A DNA stretch of 64,000 bases, taken from contig NC_092334.1 in NCBI RefSeq assembly GCF_046630445.1, positions 103,363,501 to 103,427,500 on the forward strand. Reading direction: 5' to 3'. The position numbers were made by a program, and so were the translations under genes. This DNA is from Rutidosis leptorrhynchoides (Eukaryota; Streptophyta; Magnoliopsida; Asterales; Asteraceae). The notes beneath the pieces are model-generated. The model did no database searches. It saw only the letters and a list, made by a program, of their open reading frames with translations, and had not been told where the DNA came from. This document shows positions 24,247 through 37,867 of the stretch, one piece after another (the stretch's first letter is position 1; the number at the start of each line of letters is the position of its first letter).

Positions 24247-25283
24247 GATTTTTAGGCTAACATTGCTTTATTAAAAATGTCTTAAAATTTTATTTTGACC
24301 CGGTTTGACCCAAAAATAAAAGCCCAGTTTTGAGCCTCTTTTACAGTTATAAACCCGTCCATATTTGAATTCTCGTTCCGATTCCTCAAAATTTCTACAA
24401 GTATATCTAGGGTATATGTAACCGTATCATACCCAGCTTCTATACGTATTTACTATTGGTATATACCAACAATAAACTTCAATGATCAGCCACTAGACAT
24501 GATGTTACATGTGGGAACCAGCCATGTAACCTCATGTGTGACTTTTGTGCCAGAAAACAAACTAAATCTCCTATATATCCATCCCATAATCATGCTATTT
24601 TGCACACACACACATACAATTTCATTTCCAATTTTCTTTCAAGTTAATTCTCTCCCTAATCTCTCTTCATTTACCTACTCAAGAACGTATCAATATAGTC
24701 ATCCGATTTCAAGGAGATTACTTCCAATCTTTCAATCTCACTCCACCACTCTTTTGATTCCAAGATTTTTCTTACCTCTTCCAGTAGCTTTGTCCAAGTA
24801 ACTTGAGGTAGTAACCTTATTCATAACCTTATTCGATTCATATTTATATAGCTATCTTATTTTGTGTTATAAAATTTTAACAACAAGAACATAGTTTGAG
24901 TGATTTCAAACTTGTTCGCAAACTAAATAGATCCTTCTAATTTGATTTTTTTTAAAAACACTTCAAGACCTGTAATATATCATATTATGACAAAATCAGA
25001 TTAATCATATCTTGGCTAATTAACATAATATTTAATATATATTTACTTATGATTTTATTTTATATATTTCAGGACCACCCGTAAACAACACGAGAAGATT
25101 AATCATAAGACCTCATGATTGTACGCAACACGTCATTTGACAACATGGTACCATGGGTTAAGATTAATTCTGATCAACACGAATACGATGGGGTCTTTAT
25201 TTATTTTATTTAAGCAACTAATTGTGGACCACTAACATCGGACTGCTAACTACGGACTAAGAAAAATATTAAAAATATTAAAA

Positions 25284-25284
<1 letters not shown>

Positions 25285-25359
<75 letters not shown>
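25285..25359. repeat. (TA)n microsatellite in solo LTR
   Basis: About 37 TA units. Confidence 0.95.
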
Positions 25360-25362
<3 letters not shown>

Positions 25363-26284
25363 ACGATTACTTGAAAAGAAAATATGTTGATATATTATAT
25401 ATATGGTTAGGTTCGTGATATCTATCGGAGACCAAGTTGAGTTAAATACCTTCAAGACAAAAGTGAGTATATAGTCCCACTTTTAAACTCTAAATATTTC
25501 GGGATGAGAATACATGCATTTTATGATTTACGTTATGGACACAAGTGATTAAAAATATATATTCTACGTTGAGTTGTACCACTGGCATACTTCCCTGTAA
25601 CTTGGTAACTACTATTTACATGAGGTATTGTAAACGCGAATCCTGTTGATAGATCTATCGGGCCTGACAACCCCAACCGGACTGGATGACCAGTATTCAA
25701 CGGTTGTACAGTACTTCGTTTTGGTGACTACACTTGGTACGGTGTAGTAAGATTTCATAATAAAGGGAATATACGACGTTGATTAAATGTTAAGTATGGT
25801 TATCAAGTGCTCAACAACTTAGAATATTTTTATTAAAACGTTTATATATGAAATCTTGTGGTCTATATTCATAACGCTGCCGACATTAAACCTATATCTC
25901 ACCAACTTTATGTTGACGTTTTAAGCATGTTTATTCTCAGGTGATAACTAAAAGCTTCCGCTGCAACATGTTGAATTTAAGCAAGATCTTGAGTATGCAT
26001 ATTTGTGTCAAAAATAAAACTGCATATCGGAGGATTTGTAATGTAAAATATGTTGGAGGTCGTATTGTTATTATCACATGTAAAGTTTGTAAGTCTAAGA
26101 TTATCGCTAAATGATAATCATTATTAAGTTATTTAAACCTTGTATTTGTAATAAAAGCTATGGTTTGTATTGTAAAAACGAATGCAGTTTTTGAAAAATG
26201 TCGCATATAGAGGTCAATACCTCGCGATGAAATCATATGTTATTGTATTCGTCCTTATGGTTAAGGCCGGGTTATGACAAATAG

Positions 26285-28399
26285 CATGTTGTAATGTTAT
26301 TTACAAATGTGTGAGTAAGGTTATAACTAATAGAATTAAAGGAGTTTTGGATGATGTTGTTGATGAAAATCAGAGTGCATTTATACCTGGAAGGCAAATT
26401 AGTGACAACATTTTGCTATCACATGAACTTATGAGGAGTTATAATAGCAAGAAGAAGCAAGCTAGATGTGCATTTAAAATTGATGTGCAGAAAGCTTATG
26501 ATACTGTGGAATGGAAATTTCTTGAGCACTGCTTGAAGTGTTATGGATTTCATCCTATGATGATAATGTGGATTATGAATTGTGTTACTACCACCTCCTT
26601 TACTGTTTCCTTGAATGGTGAGCATAAGGGGTTATTTAAGGGTGCTAGGGGTATTAGGCAAGGAGACCCTATGTCTCCTTACCTGTTTACTTTGGTGATA
26701 GAGGTTCTTAATCTTATGATCAAAAGAAAGATTGAGAATGATGGTGAGTTTAAGTATCATTGGGGTTGTGAAGAGTTAAAAATAACTCATTTGTGCTTTG
26801 CAGATGATTTAATTTTGTTTAGTAATGGAGATGCACATTCTGTTGCTGTTCTCAGAGATGCATTAAATGAATTTAGTGGTGCTTCAGGGTTAATTGCTAG
26901 CATGGATAAAAGTCAAGTTTTTTATGGTAATGTTAAAAGGTCTGTGCAAAATGATATTTCTACTATTATGCCATTCAAAGTTGGGGAGCTGCCTATTAGA
27001 TACTTAGGGGTCCCACTGTTATCCACTAGATTATATGCTAAAGATTGTGTGATATTGGTTGATAAAGTGAAGAAAAGAATTTTTGACTGGAAAAACAAAT
27101 CCCTTTTTTTGCCGGAAGGATGCAATTAGTGTCTTCTGTTCTTTCTTCTTTACAAGTATTTTGGTCTTCCATGTTCATCTTGCCAAAACAGGTGGTGTAT
27201 GACATTGAAAGTTTGATTAGAAATTTTTTATGGTGTCAAGGTGAGTTTAAAAAAGGCAAGGCTAAGGTCAATTGGAAAAATGTATGCACTGCCAAAAGTC
27301 AAGGGGGTTGGGAATTAAAAATCTCCATACCTGGAATGTTGCTCTTATGTCAAAGCATATTTGGAACTTAGTTTCTGGTAAGAATTCACTATGGGTTAAT
27401 TGGATTAAGTTGGTAAGATTAAAGGGTAGAAATTTTTGGGATGCTCCATGTAAGTATGATATGTGTTGGAGTTAGAGGAAAATTTTGCAATGTAGAGAGG
27501 TGATAAGGAGGTTTATTGTATCTAGTGTAGGTAATGGTAAGGAGATTTCTGCTTGGTTTGACAACTGGTTACCTGTGGGCCCTTTAGATCAATTTATTGA
27601 GAGAAGAGACTTGTATAACCATGGTTTAGATCCTAATGCGTCGGTAGCTGACATTATTCTGAATGGTGAATGGAATTTGCCTAATGAGTTTTTGCTTAAA
27701 TTTAACAATATTTTTAGTTAAAAACCTCCATTGGTAATGCAGAATGTGAATGATAGAGTGTTATGGTTGACTAAGAAAGGCAAGAAGCTTCCATTTACTG
27801 TTAAGACAGTATGGGATGATATTTGTGAAGAAAATGAGGTAGTCAAGTGTTTTAAATTGGTTTGGTATAGTTAGAGTATTCCCAGGCATTCATTTATTGT
27901 TTGGGTGGCTATTTTGAATAAACTGAGAACTCAAGACAAATACATGGCTGGGGACACTCCTCATAATTTATGTTGTCCCTTTTGTAAATGTCAGAAAGAT
28001 AGTCATTGTCATCTGTTTTTCGAATGTAGCTTTCCTTGTGAGGTCTGGATGGAACTAAAGTCTATGTCAAGGCTTGATTATGCCCCAGATTCTTGGAATG
28101 ATATAGTGGATTTCATGCAAAATAGGCCAATTAATAAATCTATCTGAAGTATTATTCAGAGGTTGGTGTTGGAGGCTTGTGTCTATTTTATTTGGCAAGA
28201 AAGGAATATGAGGTTGTTTCAAAACAAGTCAAGATCTATTGCTAATGTGGTTGATCTGATTAAAAGAATTGTTAGACTTAGGCTAATGGGATTGAAGGTG
28301 AGGCCATCAAAACAAGTTCAATTAGCCTTTGAATTATGGAGTATTCACGATGAGGAGCATATGCATGGTGGGATAGGTAACTTTCATCCTTTATCATGA
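26285..28399 (+). pseudogene. LINE ORF2, 3' part (RT and zf-RVT)
   Basis: It continues the RT directly after the solo LTR (ACCNVIYKCVSKVI, then AFIPGRQISDN). DVQKAYD, IRQGDPMSPYLF and FADDLILF (about 26800) are intact. A frameshift near 27115, another near 27300 and stops at about 27473, 27719, 27872 and 28145 break the remainder. The zf-RVT region is at about 27880-28060 (C-x2-C, then H-x3-FFEC). The end at 28399 is a natural-looking stop. The catalytic centre is complete, but the chain is not. Confidence 0.88.
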
Positions 28400-28965
28400 G
28401 TTATCAATGTATCCCTAGTTTTATTATTTGGAATTGTTGGATGTACAAGTTGTCTTTGGGTCAAATTATGGGATTTGGAGTTATAAGGGGTGTATGGGTA
28501 GTTATTTTTTATTGGTTTACCATTTTTTATTAGTCAAATTCATGTTTTTATTTGTAAAATCAGTTTTATAAGTTACTATAATTCTGATGTGTGTCAAAAT
28601 GATTATATAATTGGTACCAGTATCATAAGGTTGGAGAAATTGGCAGGTATGCAAGGGTATGGTAGCATATCTTTCTTGTGGGGTGGACAATGGCTGGTGC
28701 CAAAAAGGCACACGGGATCAGGGTGTTCCCGCCAATTTACACCTTTTGCCCATATCTTTCTTTTTTAAAGGAGTAATAAGGATGGCTAAAACTTTCACTT
28801 TTGTTCCTATTGAAGATCTTGTGTCCCTTTCTTTTTTTGGGGGTGAGATAAGAATATGCATGGTAAAACTGGCATCTACGATAAACAGTAGAAGTGTGCC
28901 CTATTTTATTATTGGTAGGATGCAGTTGATGATCCATGAATATGTCTTAGGCTACCTAATGTCCG
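28400..28965 (+). other. LINE 3' region, first copy
   Basis: A T- and G-rich stretch follows the ORF2 stop. The part from 28412 on is repeated with about 1-2 % difference from 49560. It is also more distantly related to the following LINE tail at about 50570-51000, for example in the AAAGGAG-TATAAGG stretch, so the tail seems to hold an old internal duplication. No gene. Confidence 0.7.
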
Positions 28966-29419
28966 ACCGATGACCGAACAGTAAACAATAAGAAGCTGAA
29001 TTATGGGCAAACAAAGAGATAGCCTCCAGGCTTATTACTCATGTATTATTATTGATCAAAAAATTGAGGAAAACAAACCACCAGAAGGTGTTAAATAAAC
29101 AGCAAGATAACTTAAAAAAGGGAAATCCAAAAGTCTTTCTTGCTGGCTACATTCTTCTAGATTTTTTTGCTAGTTACTGTCTTTTATCCCAGGCCCATCC
29201 AACATTGCACAGCCCATAATGCTCAAAATAATCAAACAACCCAACTTGTGTCTTCTTGGGCCGACGTTCATAAACTTGGCCCCACTTCCTCTGATCCGTA
29301 TCTTCATTCAACGGTTCTGCATCATCTTCTCCCCCTTGAGAAAGACTCGACCTCGAGTCTAAATTGTCCTCACTATCACCGACATACGAAGATAAGTCAG
29401 CAACATTAAATGTGGTCGA
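28966..29419 (-). pseudogene. Fragment of a gypsy pol 3' end
   Basis: Read on the minus strand, 29409 to about 29167 gives a frame with DSRSSLSQGGED followed by acidic and Lys-rich residues, similar in style to the last codons of many plant Ty3 pol genes. The same piece without its outermost 90 bases is found at about 50110-50472. It seems to have been inserted in the LINE tail. Only a scrap remains and the assignment rests on one motif. Confidence 0.4.
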
Positions 29420-31975
29420 TGAAATGTCCCGTTCATATTGATTATAAATGTTCCATATTAATTGATTTCGTTGCGAGGTTTTGACCTCTATATGAGACGT
29501 TTTTCAAAGACTGCATTCATTTTTAAAACAACCATAACCTTTATTTTATCAATAAAGGTTTCAAAAGCATTACGTAGATTATCAAATAATGATAATCTAA
29601 AATATATTGTTTACACACGACCATTACATAATGGTTTACAATAGAAATATATTACATCGACATATGTTTCTTAAATGCAGTTTTTACGAAATATCATACA
29701 AACATGGACTCCAAATCTTGTCCTTATTTTAGTATGTAACAGCGGAAGCTCTTAGTATTCACCTGAGAATAAACATGCTTTAAACGTCAACAAAAATGTT
29801 GGTGAGTTATAGGTTTAACCTATATATATATATCAAATCATAACAATAGACCACAAGATTTCATATTTCAATACACATCCCATACATAGAGATAAAAATC
29901 ATTCATATGGTGAACACCTGGTAACTGACATTAATAAGATGCATATATAAGAATATCCCAATCATTCCGGGACACCCTTCGGATATGATATAAATTTCAA
30001 AGTACTAAAGCATCCGGTACTTTGGATGGGGTTTGTTAGGCCCAATAGATCTATCTTTAGGATTCGCGTCAATTAGGGTGTCTGTTCTCTAATTCTTAGA
30101 TTACCAGACTTAATAAAAAGGGGCATATTCGATTTCGATAATTCAACCATAGAATGTAGTTTCACGTACTTGTGTCTATTTTGTAAATCATTTATAAAAC
30201 CTGCATGTATTCTCATCCCAAAAATATTAGATTTTAAAAGTGGGACTATAACTCACTTTCACAGATTTTTACTTCGTCGGGAAGTAAGACTTGGCCACTG
30301 TCGATTCACGAACCTATAACAAATATGTACATATATATCAAAGTATATTCAAAATATATTTACAACACTTTTAATACATTTTGATGTTTTAAGTTTATTA
30401 AGTCAGCTGTCCTCGTTAGTAACCTACAACTAGTTGTCCAACGTTAGATGTACAGAAAAAAAATTGATATATATTATCTTGAATCAATCCACGACCTAGT
30501 GTATACACGTCTCAGGCTAGATCACAACTCAAAGTATATATATTTTTAGAATCAACCTCAACCCTGTATAGCTAACTCCCACATTACTGCATATAGAGTG
30601 TCTATAGTTGTTCCAAATAATATATACACATGGGTCGATATGATATGTCAAAACATTTGCATACGTGTCTATGGTATCCCAAGATTACATAATATATTAG
30701 AATACATGTATAATACAATATAAGTTAGCTAGGATATGATTAATATAGATTTGTTACCAATTTTCACGTTGCTACAACAAGAAAAATTATCCAATCTTGT
30801 TTTACCCATAACTTCTTCATTTTAAATCCGTTTTGAGTGAATCAAATTGCTATGGTTTCATATTGAACTCTATTTTATGAATCTAAACAGAAAAAGTATA
30901 GGTTTATAGTCGAAAATATAAGTTACAAGTCATTTTTGTAAAGGTAGTCATTTCAGTCGAAAGAACGACGTCTAGATGACCATTTTAGAAAACATACTTC
31001 CACTTTGAGTTTAATCATGATTTTTGGATATAGTTTCATGTTCATAAGAAAAATCATTTTCCCAGAAGAACAACTTTTAAATCAAAGTTTATCATAGTTT
31101 TTAATTAATTAACCCAAAACAGCCCGCGGTGTTACTACGACGGCGTATGTCCGGTTTTACAGTGTTCATCGTGTTTCCAGGTTTTAAATCATTAAGTTAG
31201 CATATCATACAGATATAGAACATGTGTTTAGTTGATTTTAAAAGTCAGGTTAGAAGGATTAACTTTTGTTTGCGAACAAGTTTAGAATTAACTAAACTAT
31301 GTTCTAGTGATTACAAGTTTAAACCTTCGAATAAGATAGCTTTATATGTATGAATCGAATGATGTTATGAACATCATTACTTCCTCAAGTTTTCTAGATA
31401 AAGCTACTGGAAATGAGAAAAATGGATCTAGCTTCAAAGGATCCTTGGATGGCTTGAAAGTTCTTGAAGCAGAATCATGACACGAAAACAAGTTCAAGTA
31501 AGATTTCCACTCGAAATAAGATTGTTATAGTTATAGAAATTGAATCAAAGTTTGAATATGAGTATTACCTTGTATTAGAAAGATATCTTACTATAAATAA
31601 GAAAGATTTCTTGAGGTTGGATGATCACTCTACAAGATTGGAAGTAAGCTAGCAAACTTGGAAGTATTCTTGATTTTATGAAACTAGAACTTGTAGAATT
31701 TATGAAGAACACTTAGAACTTGAAGATAGAACTTGAGAGAGATCAATTAGATGAAGAAAATTGAAGAATGAAAGTGTTTGTAGGTGTTTTTGGTCGTTGG
31801 TGTATGGATTAGATATATAGGATATGTAATTTTATTTTCATGTAAATAAGTCATGAATGATTACTCATATTTTTGTAATTTTATAAGATATTTCATGCTA
31901 GTTGCCAAATGATGGTTCTCACATGTGTTAGGTAACTCATATGGGCTGCTAAGAGCTGATCATTGGAGTGTATAT
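29420..31975 (-). repeat. Element C 3' LTR, outer part
   Basis: It matches 48953-49560 over its first 510 bases apart from the length of an (AT)n tract. The LTR resumes at 41627 after element B. Excluding element B and one TSD copy, the LTR is about 3,285 bp. Confidence 0.9.
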
Positions 31976-34754
31976 TGTAGAGACCCGTCCTAATCCATCC
32001 GGACGAAGTCCATATCGATTACAAACGATTCACAACAGTTGATTACATCGCGAGGTAATTGACCTCTATATGATAAATTTTACAAACATTGCATTCGTTT
32101 TTAAAAGACAAACTTTCGTTACATCGACAATTGACAGGCATGTAAAGCATTTCATAATATATCCAAATATAATTGACTTAATAATAATCTTGATGAACTC
32201 AACGACTCGAATGCAACATCTTTTGAAATATGTCATGAATGACTCCAAGTAATATCTCTAATATGAGCAAATGCACAGCGGAAGATTTCTTTCGTACCTG
32301 AGAATAAACATGCTTTAAAGTGTCAACCAAAAGGTTGGTGAGTTCATTAGTTTATCATAAAGAATCATTTCATAATTTTAATAGACCACAAGATTTCATA
32401 CTTCCATTTCTCATAATCATACGTCCCATGCATAGAGACAAAAATATCATTCATATGGATTGAACACCTGGTAACCGACATTCACAATATGCATATAAGA
32501 ATATCCCCATTATTCCGGGATCCTCCTTCGGACATGATATAAATTTCGAAGTACTAAAGCATCCGGTACTTTGGATGGGGCTTGTTGGGCCCGATAGATC
32601 TATCTTTAGAGTTCGCGTCAATTAGGGTGCCTGTTCCCTAATTCTTAGATTACCAGACTTAATAAAAAGGGGCATATTCAGTTTCGATCATTCAACCATA
32701 GAACGTAATTTCGATTACTTGTGTCTATTTCGTAAAACAGTTATAAAAGTTGCGCATGTATTCTCAGCCCAAAAATATAAAGGGTAAAAAGGTAAATGAA
32801 ACTCACAATACTGTATTTTGTAGTAAAAATACATATGACAACATTGAACAATGCAGGGTTGGCCTCGGATTCACGAACCTATATCAAGTATTAACACATT
32901 ATAGTATAAATCAATTAAGTTTATATATTTGTTATGTATTAATTATTCTTATAATATATTATGATACTTATTTGATATTTCATTAATGTTATATCAATAA
33001 TATTAGTTGAAACATAATTTTATGTAATATTAGTATATTTTATGTAATAATATATTTACATATATATCTTTTGTTTTGTAAAATTAATAATTGTAGAAAT
33101 ACCTAAGGATAATAATAATAATATTAATAATAATAATAATTTTTAAAAGTATAAAACTACCTTAGGAGTCAGTTTAAAAAAAATTGCACCAAGCCGGGCT
33201 CGAACCCGAGACCTCTCGCTCACTCATCAACACCCTTAACCATTCCTCCATTTCAGTTTTTCTGATTTATAATACAAACCCAAATACTTATCTATTACAT
33301 GTTTCAACCCACTTCATCTTCTTCACTAAAATCTAAACAATCAAACAACTTCATTCTTAATAGTCAATCATCAAAATGGTTTTAGGACTTCTAAACAAAC
33401 ATGAAACAAAAAATAAAAATGTGTTCATGATATAATAAAAATGAGAAAAAAAAAACAAAAAAATCCTACTGCTTGCTGGTAGCCAAGAAAAAAAAAATTT
33501 GTTTTCAATTTTGAGTTCGTTTTGGACAATCTTTACAACATGAAACATGTTTCAAATCATTCCTAAAAACTATTGAAATCGTCAATTGAACTTAAAACAT
33601 CAAAACAAGCTCTAATTTCTCCAAGAACAAAACAGTTGACTTTTGACAATTTAACTTTGACTCGCAAATTCGAATTCGTTATCAAGAATTGGAACTTGAG
33701 ATTTTGCAGGAAGTTTAAGTAAATGATTCCTAACAACTCTACATTTTTAGTTTTTGAAATTTGTTTCGAATTCACGTTAGTGTATATCACTGTGAAGAAC
33801 TCAAGAACTCAAAAATTGTTTTTTAGATTAAGAGTGTTATAGGTTATGATTACAACATGAATTGTGTTGCAAATCATTCCTATAATCTTTATGGATCATC
33901 AAATTAACTGGAGATATCAAAACAAACTCGAATTTGATTCAAGAACACTTAGTTGACTTTGAAAACCAAAACTTTGACTCTCAAATTAGAAATTAATAGA
34001 AAGAATTGAGGATTGAAAACTTACAGATAGTTTAGATAGACGATTCCTAACATGACTGCATTATTACATTTTGAAAATTTGTTCTAAATCAAAATATGGT
34101 GAAAAAGATGAATGTACAGAGTGTCGAGCTTATTTTCTGGGTTTTCTTTGTTTTCAACCCAAATTGCAGTTTGTAACTTATATAGAGTGATTAGGTACAT
34201 GATTTAACAGTTAAATTGATTTCCAATTGATTTGTGAAGTAGGCTTGTAACAAACTGGAGACATGAAGTACGTAAATTATTTTCATGTGAAGAAAAAGAA
34301 AAAAATTGATAGTTACTTCTAACAGAATGGGATTCCCTATTTTAATTTTTAATAAATATTAATAGTAAATACCCTAATAATATTAATAATAATTCTAATA
34401 AAATAACTAAATAATATCATAAAAATGATAATAAATAAAAATAAGAATTCGTTTAAATCATAAATAAATTTTAATCTTAATTATCTTGTACATTATTTTA
34501 CATTTTCAATTCAAATGATTATTTTGTATTTTATTAATACAACTTAACATGCACTCTTATATTTATATATGTATATATATTTACATATTTATTTACACAC
34601 AATTGTTCGTGAATCGTCGAAAATAGTCACAGGTTAAATGAATCTATATAAATAGTTCAAACATTTCGAGACTCAACATTACAGGCTTTGCTTATTGTGT
34701 TGGAACATATAAAGATTAAGTTTTAATTTGGTCAGAAATTTCCCGGTCGTCACA
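31976..34754 (-). repeat. Element B 3' LTR
   Basis: It pairs with 38843-41621 at equal length. A tRNA-like block sits inside at 33184-33252. Confidence 0.95.
33184..33252 (-). repeat. tRNA-derived (SINE-like) block in element B 3' LTR
   Basis: The minus strand has a B-box-like GGTTCGAGCCC (33196-33206) and an A-box-like TGGTTAAGGGTG (33231-33242) at tRNA-like spacing. There is no clear acceptor stem, so it is more likely a SINE head or a decayed tRNA gene than a working tRNA. Confidence 0.6.
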
Positions 34755-34770
34755 GTACCTACCCGTTAAA
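34755..34770 (-). promoter_or_regulatory. Element B polypurine tract region
   Basis: GTACCTACCCGTTAAA next to the 3' LTR, followed by AAATTTCGTCCCGAAATTT, is shared with A (12013) and C (42356). Confidence 0.7.
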
Positions 34771-35080
34771 GAAATTTCGTCCCGAAATTTGAGTGGAATG
34801 GTCATGGCTGACAATAAGTATGTTTTCATGACGTATCCGAGCTAGAAATTAGAGTTTTATCATCAGTGAGTAATATAGGTAAAAAATTTGATTACGCGAA
34901 GAGTATAATCGAAGCTATCGCAAGAGAGGGAACTGATGACGTAGTTATGATTGATTTCCGGAATTCATGGGATTTAAAGAAAATCTTCGTAATAAGATTT
35001 GGTTCTTCGGCGATATAGGAAATCAGATCTTCTTTGATTAAATGCAATAATCTGTTTCGATTGCTCTGTCGGATATTTTA

Positions 35081-35345
35081 CTATAAATTCACTCCCTTCA
35101 TTTCCTTATTTTCACAGCTCACACCTTCCATTCTTTCTCCCCTGATTCATATTTTTAAAGCATTCATTAATATGCTCCATCCAGTTCTGATCCTTGATAT
35201 ACTCTTAACTTTCATATCTGTCATTCTTCTCTTTCATCTACCACCGGAGGATTATATTTACTTCTACTATTATCTTGGGGTTATAGTGTTTTTAATTTTC
35301 CCGTACCTTTACGTGGCAATACGTATTGATATGCACGGTTTGTAA
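35081..35345 (+). other. Promoter-like segment with small hydrophobic ORF
   Basis: CTATAAATTC at 35081-35090 resembles a plant TATA box, followed by a pyrimidine-rich stretch like a start region and an ATG at 35172 that opens 57 codons. The peptide has two strongly hydrophobic segments (about residues 5-21 and 28-50) with LPPEDY between them. It runs antisense to element B. It may be a captured host gene 5' end or chance; I recognise no family. Confidence 0.3.
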
Positions 35346-37189
35346 TTTATGTGTTGTTGTCGAGCTTTATATTTTCTTTATATTCAAGAGTTCCATACTT
35401 TCGTCTCCTCTTCCCGACTTCAAGTCAAGCGAATAATGGTCCGGAATTCGTAGATATGGATTTTGAAATGAACATAGTTAATGTTCTAGAAGGAAATCGT
35501 AATGGCACGATCTTGATTTTTCAAATTACTAGAATATCTGAAAAGATAGAACTATTAAGAATATATGTTCTTGATATACTTGGAGATTGGGTAGAATGTA
35601 AGAGTCGTGTAACATGGCACATGATGACGTTATGATCTGTGAATCATCACGTTCCATTAGAAACTCAGCATGACTTACTGTAATATAATCACGTTGATCA
35701 AGTGTCATTATATTATACTAACTCATGCATCAGTTCCCAACATTACTTCAATAACATTCATATTTCAAGTTCGAAAGTTTACAGAATATAGAAACTAACA
35801 GTTTCTATATGATGTAACACTGATAGCACGAAGAGATTAATGATTTCAGATAAGAATTGTTATGAAAATATTTTCGGAAATATCAAAGATATTTATGATG
35901 ATATTTTCAGAATTTCTGAGATCGAATGTTGATGAAGAAAATCCTTTCGCAAGGATTTAGAATAAATAAGGAGCAAGATATTCACTAAAGACTTCATCAG
36001 AAACAGAATCATCAGGGTTCTTTATGTACAAGTTTAGTCCTTGTGATTTGCTCAGAGTCTCCTTCATGGTTTGCTCAATTCGTTTTTCAGTACCAAACTT
36101 CCTTTTGAGCTTTTCCAACGTATCTTTTTTTTTATCAAACTTTTGACTGTTAAAATCATCCATAGTTTTTGTTGCTTCATTCAACTTTTCAAAATTTAGA
36201 GCATTAATTCACAGACTGGGTGCTTTTCTGAATTTCAGAATGGAAGATCATAGTTCTAAGAGATAAATGTTATATGGATACATATAACTGTTGATGTGGA
36301 AACGTTGCGAGACTCAAAATACAAATTTGCTGATTCCCGGTAATTGGTATGGCAGTTCTCGTTACAAGATGCGGATGAGTATATGATAGGGTTTCAATGA
36401 ATAAATATAATGATTTGTCAGAGAGATTTAAGCCAAAAAAAATAACGAGGCTGCTGGTACGTCTTCTGGTAATATGGTGGAATATAAAAGAATTCGCCGT
36501 TATAAAAAGGTTAATTGTATATATCAGGATTATAGTAAGGCTACTTCAAATGAAAAGTCGAAGTTGACTTGCTGAAGCTGTGACAAAATTGGCTACTTTG
36601 AAAAGGGATCGCAAAGTTATTTTTGCTAATAAATGCCAAAGGATCTGATGCGGCTACGTGTTAAACTTTTACTCAGTTGCCGAGAGTTTCTCAGGTGCAT
36701 AACTATATGCATAAACCTTTCCTTCCGTAGATGAAGTGCGGTTGATTCATCCTATCGATTGAGGTGTTTTCAAGAATCATGAAAGGTTTGAACGCATATT
36801 GTAATCGTCAAGATACAGATGAGGTTTAAGATGAGATCAAGTGGCAAACTTGAAGATATGTTTAGTTTCATATGTTATAATCAATATTTTAATTCATTTT
36901 AATTATCCAATGTCGACAGTCCATATTTGATAGTCCACAATTAACAGTCCGATAATACATATATAGCTTAATATATAATATCCGAATTAATTAATACGTA
37001 TCGAGACCCGTGTACATGTCTCAGACTCGATCACAACTCAAAGTATATATATTATTATAGAATCAACCTCAACCCTGTATAGAGAACTCGATCATTACTG
37101 CATATAGAGTGTCTATGGTGATTCTAAATAATATATATAGATGCATCGATATGATATGTCAAAACCTTGTATACGTGTCCCGATATTTA

Positions 37190-37345
37190 AAGTGCGTAAA
37201 ATAAATAACAGGAATTAAATAACGAAAACTAAAGTGCGTAAAGTAAATAACAGAAATTAGATGACAATAAATAAAATTGCGGGAATGTAAATTGCGATAA
37301 TTAAATTGCAATAAATAAAATGCGATAAATAGAATGTAATCAGTT
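37190..37345. repeat. Irregular short tandem repeats
   Basis: Repeated AAAGTGCGTAAA and AAATTGCGATAA variants. Confidence 0.6.
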
Positions 37346-37867
37346 AGCTAGGAACAGTTAGTTGGAACAGTTAGCATGGTTTCTTAACAAAATTCCATAT
37401 TGTTAATTAGTCTGTTTCTAATCAATTTTTATTGTGTCCATTATTTCTTCATTATGCCACTTGTTGGATTCTGGTAAGTAAAAATCCAAATATGAAATTG
37501 AATTTGAATGAAAATGGTTATTCTGTGGTGAACGGATTCGTATATCGATAGATGTAGGTAGGATGGTAATTGACCGTTGAATCAGTTTCGAAGACTGTAC
37601 AATGTAACTTATTAATGTGAAATCTTAAATATTTCTCGGGTATTACCTACCCGTTAAAATATTTTTACCATTAACAGTTTGTACGAAAGAATTTTTAATC
37701 ACAATCTTTATGAAAATATATTTACATATATATTTTCTTCAGATGTAATTATGGATTTAATGAGTCAATGTGATATTAAACTCATCAGATTTACGATTAG
37801 AACTATGATACATAATCTCTAAAACATTAGAGTTTACATAATCGTCATGTCGAACGAAGATAAATGA

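Larger units (their letters stand above)
23666..26279 (+). mobile_element. Solo LTR of the element A family
   Basis: It starts TGTAACGACCCGG, ends GGGTTATGACA and is flanked by AATAG (23661-23665 and 26280-26284). It aligns along its length to the inverted LTRs of element A but is clearly more diverged and 2,614 bp long, with its own insertions: a GC-rich block at 24161-24246 and an (AT)n tract at 25285-25359. No internal element sequence remains, as expected after LTR-LTR recombination. It splits the RT of the nest LINE. Confidence 0.93.

Noticed and set aside
33184-33252. Working tRNA gene
   Set aside because: Both promoter boxes are visible, but no paired acceptor stem or clear anticodon arm could be drawn.
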